From Porticoccaceae bacterium (GTDB lineage: Bacteria > Pseudomonadota > Gammaproteobacteria > Pseudomonadales > Porticoccaceae): a stretch of 11,339 bases of DNA. Numbering within the stretch: position 1 is the stretch's first letter; each line of letters starts with the position of its first letter. Below are positions 6,242-11,339 of the stretch, in pieces. A model generated the notes under the pieces. It ran no database searches. It was not told the origin of the DNA and saw only the letters and a list, made by a program, of their open reading frames with translations. The position numbers and the translations under genes were made by a program. The DNA is taken from NCBI GenBank assembly GCA_028822945.1, contig JAPKCN010000041.1:1-11339 (forward strand), written 5' to 3'.

Positions 6242-7471
6242 TCAAAAAGCTGGCGGTGGCGTCAGTCGAGCCCGATCTGGGGCCCAAAAAGGCGCATTCT
6301 GCAGCACACATCGGACTACCTTACTATGGTGGCGAAGCTCTTTACCATAGTATATTTCGGCCCAAATAGAGCCGTCGATATAGTCGCTATCGATCATCGC
6401 AAGCGCGATATTGGCCTTAACGACAGGCGACCACATAGCCGAGGTAACATAGCCGATTTCGACGCTGCATTTTTGATCGGCGTACAACGCCGACTCGTCC
6501 GCCGGTTTGTTGCCCGCGATATCGAGTTTCACTAGACGATATTTCGGGCCGCGATCGCGCTCCTCTAATAAGGCAGACCGGCCGTTAAAATGCGGTTTAT
6601 TAAAGTCTACCAACCAGTCGAGGTTGAGTTCAAAAGGCGTCTGATCATACTGATAATTAACAGTTTTGAGGGCTTCGTTAAACTCCATTCCCGGCATAAT
6701 AAACCCCGCTTCAAGACGTGCCATATTGGTCGCAGCTTCACCATACGGCTGAATACCGTAATCATCGCCTGCGGCATAAAGCTCATCCCAAAGGGTCAAC
6801 GCTAGTTGAGGTGCTATCCAAAGCTCATAACCCAGGTCTCCGGTAAAACCAGTACGAGATACCATCAGCGGTTTATGGCTGCTGCCACCTATATCAAAGT
6901 ACATGATATTAAACGGTTTTAAATTCTGAATACCTTCGAGACCCATTTTTTTGAGTACCTCACAGGTTGTTGGCCCCTGAAATGACAGCGCTGCCAGGTC
7001 GTCCGATAGGTCGGTGATTTCGAGTCGCTCAAAACCTAAGGCACTTTTGCGCAACCAAGCCAACGATGGGCTTCCACAGGTCAACATAAAAGATTCTGAC
7101 CCCAACTTAAAAATAGTGCCATCGTCAATTAAACGGCCCTGGTCGGTGCACCAGCAGACGTAGGTCACTCGATCTTCCTTGAGCTTATTAAGGTCTCGGG
7201 TGACCATTCGATTTAACATAAAATGCGCATCGGCACCGCTGATACGATATTTCTGCATCGGACAAATATCGTAAGTGGCACAGCTGTTGCGAATACAGAA
7301 GTACTCGTACTCTTCATCGTAGTAATAGTCGGCAAATTTATAGCCATTCCAACTCGACCACGCGTCGCGAAGGTTGAGTTCGGCCTGCCGCGGGTGAAAG
7401 TGGCTCCGTTTAAGTCGCTCTCCCGCGTAGGGGTCCAATTTTGATGTTTGCGTTTTATTATCGGTTTTCAT
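6242..7471 (-). CDS. GcvT-like aminomethyltransferase-family protein (putative THF-dependent C1 transferase)
   Basis: The 409-residue product has the fold signature of glycine-cleavage T proteins and relatives such as DmdA. The order is: MQKYRISGADAHFMLNRMVTRD (72-93), the folate-site acidic motif RLIDDGT (113-119), SFQGPT (163-168), RTGFTGDLGYELW (206-218), ARLEAGF (251-257), YDQTPFELNLDW (275-286), and a C-terminal barrel with GYVTSAMWSPVVKANIALA (340-358). T-type proteins take a CH2 or CH3 group from an amine- or sulfur-bound donor onto tetrahydrofolate. No other glycine-cleavage genes are near, and the N-terminus (EYEYFCIRNSCATYDICP) differs from true GcvT, so this is a sister family of unknown substrate rather than GcvT, DmdA or LigM. 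It starts 29 nt after the second oxidoreductase, with no strong ribosome site. FolD next door could process its product. Cytoplasmic. Confidence 0.85.
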   Translation of the reverse strand: MKTDNKTQTSKLDPYAGERLKRSHFHPRQAELNLRDAWSSWNGYKFADYYYDEEYEYFCIRNSCATYDICPMQKYRISGADAHFMLNRMVTRDLNKLKEDRVTYVCWCTDQGRLIDDGTIFKLGSESFMLTCGSPSLAWLRKSALGFERLEITDLSDDLAALSFQGPTTCEVLKKMGLEGIQNLKPFNIMYFDIGGSSHKPLMVSRTGFTGDLGYELWIAPQLALTLWDELYAAGDDYGIQPYGEAATNMARLEAGFIMPGMEFNEALKTVNYQYDQTPFELNLDWLVDFNKPHFNGRSALLEERDRGPKYRLVKLDIAGNKPADESALYADQKCSVEIGYVTSAMWSPVVKANIALAMIDSDYIDGSIWAEIYYGKELRHHSKVVRCVLQNAPFWAPDRARLTPPPAF

Positions 7472-7500
7472 AAGCTGCTTAGAGTCCAGTTTAGTCGTCG

Positions 7501-9120
7501 CTATTCGTCGCCGAAATCGTCTTCGGGCACCGTGTTGGGCCGCCTCAAATCAATCAGTATTTCGCGAGCCGCATTAGCGCCGCAAGCCGAGGATACGCCC
7601 CCACCCGGGTGGGTCGATGAACCACACATGTATAAATTCTTTACCGGCATACGGTACTGGGCGTAACCGGGAAATGGTCGGTTAAATAACAATTGATCAA
7701 TGGTGAGTTCGCCTTGAAAGATATTGCCCTCGGTAAGACCCACTTCCGCCTCAATCTCAAACGGCGTGCGTACTTCCATATGCACAATTAAGTCCTTGAA
7801 TCCGGGACTATAACGTTCAATTTTATCGACCACGGTTAGCCCAAATGCATCACGCTTTTCCGCAGTCCACGGCCCGTCCGCCAGTTGTGACGGGCAATAC
7901 TGTACGAAATTTGACATCCAGTGTTGCCCCGGGGGTGCCACTGTGGGATCCCAGGCCGAGGGAATCACCGACTCAATAAACGGGTCGTCCGACCAGCGTC
8001 CGTGTTTCCAGCAATCGTAAGCGCGCTCCATCGTCTCCATCGAGCCGACAAAACCCTGCCCACCGCGATTAATGTAACGATTATCCGCTACGCCAGTAAA
8101 CGTAGGGAGTCCCGACAGGGCAATATTGACCTTACCCGAGGAGCCGCGAATTTTGAAATTTACCGCCTTTTCATAGATTCCCGGTGGCAGATCGGCGCGA
8201 TCCATACACTGGGTAAATGTGCGTTTGGCATCCATATTGGAGACCACAATCCCGCCATAGATTTCTTCGCCACTATCGAGCACGATCCCCACAGCCTGAT
8301 TATTTTTGACCAAAATTTTATCCACACCGGCATTCGTACGAATCTCGCCACCGTGCTCTTGCACAGCCCCTGCAATGGCATTAGAAATAGCGCCCATACC
8401 CCCTCGAGCTAGACCCCAGGCACCAATATTGCCGTCTACGTCCCCCATCACGTGATGCAACAAGATGTAAGCAGAGCCCGGCGAGTAAACGCCCAGGGCG
8501 GTGCCAATTACACCCGGGCTAGCCATCGCAGCCTTGATCAAATCATCTTCAAAGTAGTCATCTAAAAAGTCCGCCGCACTCATGGTGAAAAATCGAATAT
8601 ATTCATACAGTTCCGTTTCACCTAGCGACCAAAATTGTTTTGCCAGCCAAAGTAACTCCTTAATGTCTCGCGGTCTAAACGATGTTGGATCTGGTGGCGT
8701 ACGCAATAAAGTCTTGCGAATCAGACGGGCGTAACGTGCCAAATCGGTCTGGAAGCGGAACATAGCATCGGCGTCATGCGGCGAGCGCCGGCGCAATTGA
8801 TTGTACTCAGCCTCCTCTGAGTGATAGCTGACCATAGTGTCACCGTGGTCGCCGAATACCACCGTGCCTAAATAAGGAACCAATACTAAGCCGTGTCGAG
8901 TTAGATTTAGGTCCCGATGAATTGACTGTCGCATCATGCTACAGACGTACGAGCAACTCGAATAAAACCAGCCGTCATGGATTTCTCGGGTAACCGCAGC
9001 ACCCCCTATGTAGTCATTTTTCTCCACCACCAAAACATCTAACTGCGCCTTGGCTAAATAAGCGGCGTTAGTCAGGCCGTTGTGACCGGCACCGACAATA
9101 ATCGCATCGTATTTTTTCAT
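7501..9120 (-). CDS. PYROXD2/phytoene desaturase-like FAD-dependent oxidoreductase (second of pair)
   Basis: The 539-residue product is a flavin amine-oxidase/phytoene-desaturase superfamily enzyme, closest in motif layout to PYROXD2-type proteins. The N-terminus holds the FAD Rossmann motif GAGHNG (10-15), the ribose-binding Glu33, and DYIGGAAVTREI (36-47). The C-terminus carries the second FAD motif NLYMCGSSTHPGGGVSSACG with His504. It has no signal peptide, so it is cytoplasmic. The tail ends in an unusual acidic run (PEDDFGDE). The open frame extends back to a TTG at 9306, but the Rossmann fold begins right at ATG 9120 and that ATG overlaps the upstream TGA (ATGA), so 9120 is the start and the pair is translationally coupled. 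It is about 30 percent similar by eye to its upstream neighbour. No carotenoid synthesis gene is near, so a desaturase role in pigments is unlikely. Substrate unknown. Confidence 0.88.
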   Translation of the reverse strand: MKKYDAIIVGAGHNGLTNAAYLAKAQLDVLVVEKNDYIGGAAVTREIHDGWFYSSCSYVCSMMRQSIHRDLNLTRHGLVLVPYLGTVVFGDHGDTMVSYHSEEAEYNQLRRRSPHDADAMFRFQTDLARYARLIRKTLLRTPPDPTSFRPRDIKELLWLAKQFWSLGETELYEYIRFFTMSAADFLDDYFEDDLIKAAMASPGVIGTALGVYSPGSAYILLHHVMGDVDGNIGAWGLARGGMGAISNAIAGAVQEHGGEIRTNAGVDKILVKNNQAVGIVLDSGEEIYGGIVVSNMDAKRTFTQCMDRADLPPGIYEKAVNFKIRGSSGKVNIALSGLPTFTGVADNRYINRGGQGFVGSMETMERAYDCWKHGRWSDDPFIESVIPSAWDPTVAPPGQHWMSNFVQYCPSQLADGPWTAEKRDAFGLTVVDKIERYSPGFKDLIVHMEVRTPFEIEAEVGLTEGNIFQGELTIDQLLFNRPFPGYAQYRMPVKNLYMCGSSTHPGGGVSSACGANAAREILIDLRRPNTVPEDDFGDE

Positions 9121-10673
9121 AGGCCCTTGCCCGCCGCCAACACATGCCGCGCAGCGTTGTGTCCAGGGCCACCCATCAGACCACCACCGGGATGACTGCC
9201 GGCACCACACAAAAATAACCCCGGTATCGGCGTCGCGTACTGAGCGGCTTGGTATGTTGGACGCATCATTAACATCTGATCCATAGATAACTCGGTGTGG
9301 TGCCAATGACCGCCTGTAACATGGTGACTGGATTCAATATCTTCTGGCGTCAAAAATTCTGCATGTACAATCCGGTCGCGCAAATTAGGCGAATATTGGG
9401 CGATGGTGTCGATCGTTAAATCTTGAAGATTGGCTTTAGCTTCGGCCGTCCAACCACCCTTTAAGCTATACGGCACATACATAACGTGCGCAGACAGCAC
9501 ATGTTTTCCGTCGGGCGCCATTGAACTGTCGTTGATACTCGGCAGCACTATTTCCATGACCGGTTGCGCCGGACTGCCTCCATATTTTGCATCGTCAAAG
9601 GCGAATTCTATGCTGTCCATATGCGGGGCGACAATCATGCGGCCATCGGGTATATCAATACCGCTAAAATGTGCGAGACCATCCAGCGCCAAATGCAGCT
9701 TAGCGACGTAGCCGTCGCAGCGCAGGCGGTTAATTCTATTAGTAAACTCAATTTCAAGATGCTCAGCTCCGAGCAACTGTAAAAATGTGCGCTTGGGATC
9801 CGCTGAAGAAATAACTCGGCGCGCATGCAATATTTCACCGTCGGCCAGTTCAACGCCTGTTGCCCGCAGGCCAGTGCTATCACCCTTTACATTAATCTTG
9901 GTCACCGGCGCATTACAGCGCACTTGTCCACCGGCATTAACCAGGACAAGGTGGAGCGCATTGATCAGACTCTCAATACCGTCTTTGGGGATGCTCGAGG
10001 CACCATGGTGCTCGCCACTCATACGATACAGCATCGCCAAGACTGTTGCGTTAGGCGAGCGCGGGGCCATTTTCGAACCGATTAAGCCATCCCAACTCAA
10101 TACCGCTTTTAACAGATCGCTGTCAAAATTCTCGTCCATTAGATCTCTGGCAGGCAGTGTCGCAACGCGCATAAACTCACCCATATCGCGCTTACCCAAA
10201 AGACGCAATTTCAGACCGAGTTGGGCAAAAGTTGTTAAATCTGCAAACTTCTTACTACCGATTCGGGGCATAGTTTTTAGCCAGAACGGTGACAGCATAC
10301 CCGCAAAGCGCTCGAGCAATTGCCGGTAATCGATGTAACTATCCAGATCTTTTTTGGAAACGCCTCGAAGGCCGTCACGGGTCACCACGACATGTTTACC
10401 CTCGAGGTCTAGCCCGATCGTGGGCATGGGCGCACCCGGTATATAACCGTGCGCGGTCAGATTGAGATCGCTGACGATCTGCGCCGAGAAATGGCTTAAG
10501 CTATGCGCCACGCCGACTTTATAACCCGGATAAAACTCGCGTGTTGCAGCCAACCCCCCTAGGGTATCGGAGGCCTCGAGCACTAACACCGACTGCCCTT
10601 TTTTTGCGAGGTAGGCGGCACATACCAAACCATTGTGGCCCGCACCGATGATGATATTATCGTAATGTTGCAA
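9117..10673 (-). CDS. PYROXD2/phytoene desaturase-like FAD-dependent oxidoreductase (first of pair)
   Basis: The 518-residue product is the paralogue of the next gene and heads the operon. It has the FAD motif GAGHNG at 10-15, Glu33 at the end of the second strand, DTLGGLAATREFYPG (36-50), then the family's helical and substrate region. The C-terminal FAD motif is GLFLCGAGSHPGGGLMGGPG with His494. Both proteins keep the S-x-D-x-KRTF segment (SSADPKRTF here, SNMDAKRTF in the partner) and the GxWTAE segment. The start is TTG at 10673, with AGGAG 5 nt upstream; no earlier start exists in this frame and the FAD motif sits where expected. The stop overlaps the next start (ATGA). No signal peptide. 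The two may form a heteromer or act on successive substrates; this is inference. A role in amine or methyl-group oxidation is suggested only by the downstream GcvT-like gene. Confidence 0.88.
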   Translation of the reverse strand: MQHYDNIIIGAGHNGLVCAAYLAKKGQSVLVLEASDTLGGLAATREFYPGYKVGVAHSLSHFSAQIVSDLNLTAHGYIPGAPMPTIGLDLEGKHVVVTRDGLRGVSKKDLDSYIDYRQLLERFAGMLSPFWLKTMPRIGSKKFADLTTFAQLGLKLRLLGKRDMGEFMRVATLPARDLMDENFDSDLLKAVLSWDGLIGSKMAPRSPNATVLAMLYRMSGEHHGASSIPKDGIESLINALHLVLVNAGGQVRCNAPVTKINVKGDSTGLRATGVELADGEILHARRVISSADPKRTFLQLLGAEHLEIEFTNRINRLRCDGYVAKLHLALDGLAHFSGIDIPDGRMIVAPHMDSIEFAFDDAKYGGSPAQPVMEIVLPSINDSSMAPDGKHVLSAHVMYVPYSLKGGWTAEAKANLQDLTIDTIAQYSPNLRDRIVHAEFLTPEDIESSHHVTGGHWHHTELSMDQMLMMRPTYQAAQYATPIPGLFLCGAGSHPGGGLMGGPGHNAARHVLAAGKGL

Positions 10674-10678
10674 ATTGA

Positions 10679-10683
10679 CTCCT
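10679..10683 (-). promoter_or_regulatory. Ribosome binding site supporting a TTG start
   Basis: Read on the minus strand this is AGGAG, 5 nt before TTG 10673. It is a near-ideal Shine-Dalgarno sequence and fixes the non-ATG start of the first oxidoreductase of the operon. Confidence 0.75.
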
Positions 10684-10793
10684 GTACAAACTCAAAAAAT
10701 TTATTAGACAAGCTTACTATTCGCACTGTTTTTCAACCACCGCGCCTATAAGCCTAGAGTTGGCGTCAGTGTCCAATCATTCAACAACAATGT

Positions 10794-11339
10794 TCACATT
10801 GCAGTCTTGGCTTGAATAATTTCTCGCCGCCAGGAGCGCATGTTCATTTCGATAGCGACAAATCCAGCAATCCAGACAAATTCATCCCAGGCAAACATAT
10901 AGTGACCGCGATACAACCAGTAGATAATCGCCAACCAGAGCAAAAAATACAACAGCCACTTGATCTTAGCTAATACTGCAAATGTCTGGCCCTCTCCAAT
11001 ATTGCGGTCCTGTAACCACACCGCAACCTCGATCGTAAATAAAATCAGCAGCCAGACCAGTGCCTCAATTAAATCCACCCAAGCCAGTTGCAACTCTATA
11101 ATTAGGCCTGCCCTATCCTCGACAATAAAAAATGTTGGCGGATCTATATAGTAAAACTGAGTGGCCTTAGACAGTGCAGCACAGTTGTTTGCATCCAGCT
11201 TGGTGTAGACCAAATTATCTGCATAGGAAAGATCTTGGCCCACCAGCTGACAGAGATTGTCGACGCCCTCGATGAGCACTGCGCTATTCAACTCGTTCAC
11301 ATAAACTGTGTAAGCATATAGAGTATGTGCCAAGCTGGC
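10794..11339 (-). CDS. Integral membrane protein of unknown function, C-terminal part
   Basis: I do not recognise the family. The frame is open to the window edge (181 residues visible before TGA at 10794-10796), so the start lies outside; a TTG at 11333 is in frame but has no support as a start. The visible N-terminal half (about 80 residues, with VDNLCQLVGQ and DANNCAALSK) is polar and has two cysteines that could form a disulfide, suggesting a periplasmic loop. Three hydrophobic segments follow: WVDLIEALVWLLILFTIEVA, IKWLLYFLLWLAIIYWLYRG, and EFVWIAGFVAIEM. The end is a basic cytoplasmic-type tail (RSWRREIIQAK). It lies 120 bp upstream of the oxidoreductase operon on the same strand, so co-transcription is possible but not shown; the gap has no clear terminator and no convincing promoter. 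Confidence 0.75.
   Translation of the reverse strand, partial: ASLAHTLYAYTVYVNELNSAVLIEGVDNLCQLVGQDLSYADNLVYTKLDANNCAALSKATQFYYIDPPTFFIVEDRAGLIIELQLAWVDLIEALVWLLILFTIEVAVWLQDRNIGEGQTFAVLAKIKWLLYFLLWLAIIYWLYRGHYMFAWDEFVWIAGFVAIEMNMRSWRREIIQAKTAM

Noticed and set aside
6242..7471. Calling the GcvT-like protein DmdA (DMSP demethylase), LigM/DesA (O-demethylase) or GcvT itself
   Set aside because: The N-terminal sequence and length do not match what I know of these, and no gcvH/gcvP, lig or dmdBCD genes are present; only the superfamily is supported.
9121..9306. A 62-codon N-terminal extension of the second oxidoreductase from a TTG at 9306
   Set aside because: It lies wholly inside the C-terminal coding region of the upstream gene in another frame. 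The FAD motif begins directly at ATG 9120, which forms an ATGA overlap.
9787..10329. A long open frame on the plus strand opposite the first oxidoreductase, and a similar one at 7921-8412
   Set aside because: Both are antisense to genes with clear family motifs, have no protein signature or ribosome site of note, and use unlikely composition (Arg/Ser-rich).
7501..10673. Calling the FAD pair carotenoid desaturases (CrtI)
   Set aside because: The HPGGG motif is shared by the whole superfamily; the N-terminal GAGHNGL form and lack of crt neighbours point to PYROXD2-type enzymes.

Overview
The window looks like a chromosomal segment of a Gram-negative gammaproteobacterium, probably marine. The GC content is moderate, a PotFGHI-type polyamine permease is recognisable, FolD is of the gammaproteobacterial type, and an AraC regulator of the NTF2-fusion kind is present. 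The genus cannot be fixed from the sequence. No rRNA, tRNA, CRISPR array, insertion sequence or phage gene was seen.

Left part (1-4412), polyamine region. The window opens inside the 3' end of a putrescine/polyamine ABC permease gene (potI-like, + strand). Facing it on the minus strand is a set of genes, in transcription order: an AraC-family regulator with an N-terminal SnoaL/NTF2-like domain; a short relic of a gamma-glutamylputrescine-oxidase (PuuB)-like gene that has lost almost all of its interior; an MsrQ/YedZ-like membrane protein that lacks most heme-ligand histidines; a Tat-exported FAD enzyme of the spermidine dehydrogenase (SpdH) family; and an 85-aa two-helix membrane protein. This reads as polyamine uptake plus periplasmic spermidine oxidation, with the cytoplasmic gamma-glutamyl-putrescine step apparently lost.

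Middle (4413-5594). A 321-bp divergent spacer separates the regulator from folD (methylene-THF dehydrogenase/cyclohydrolase, + strand).

Right part (5611-10673). A tight minus-strand operon converges on folD. In transcription order it holds two paralogous PYROXD2/phytoene-desaturase-like FAD oxidoreductases (joined by an ATGA overlap, the first starting at TTG behind a strong ribosome binding site), a GcvT-like folate-dependent aminomethyltransferase-family protein, and a MOSC-domain protein. With folD next door, the most economical reading is an uncharacterised pathway in which an amine or methylated compound is oxidised by the FAD pair and a one-carbon unit passes to tetrahydrofolate. The substrate cannot be read from the sequence. 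This cassette is the best candidate for an undescribed system here.

Right edge (10794-11339). The window ends inside an unrecognised integral membrane protein gene (minus strand) lying 120 bp upstream of the oxidoreductase operon.
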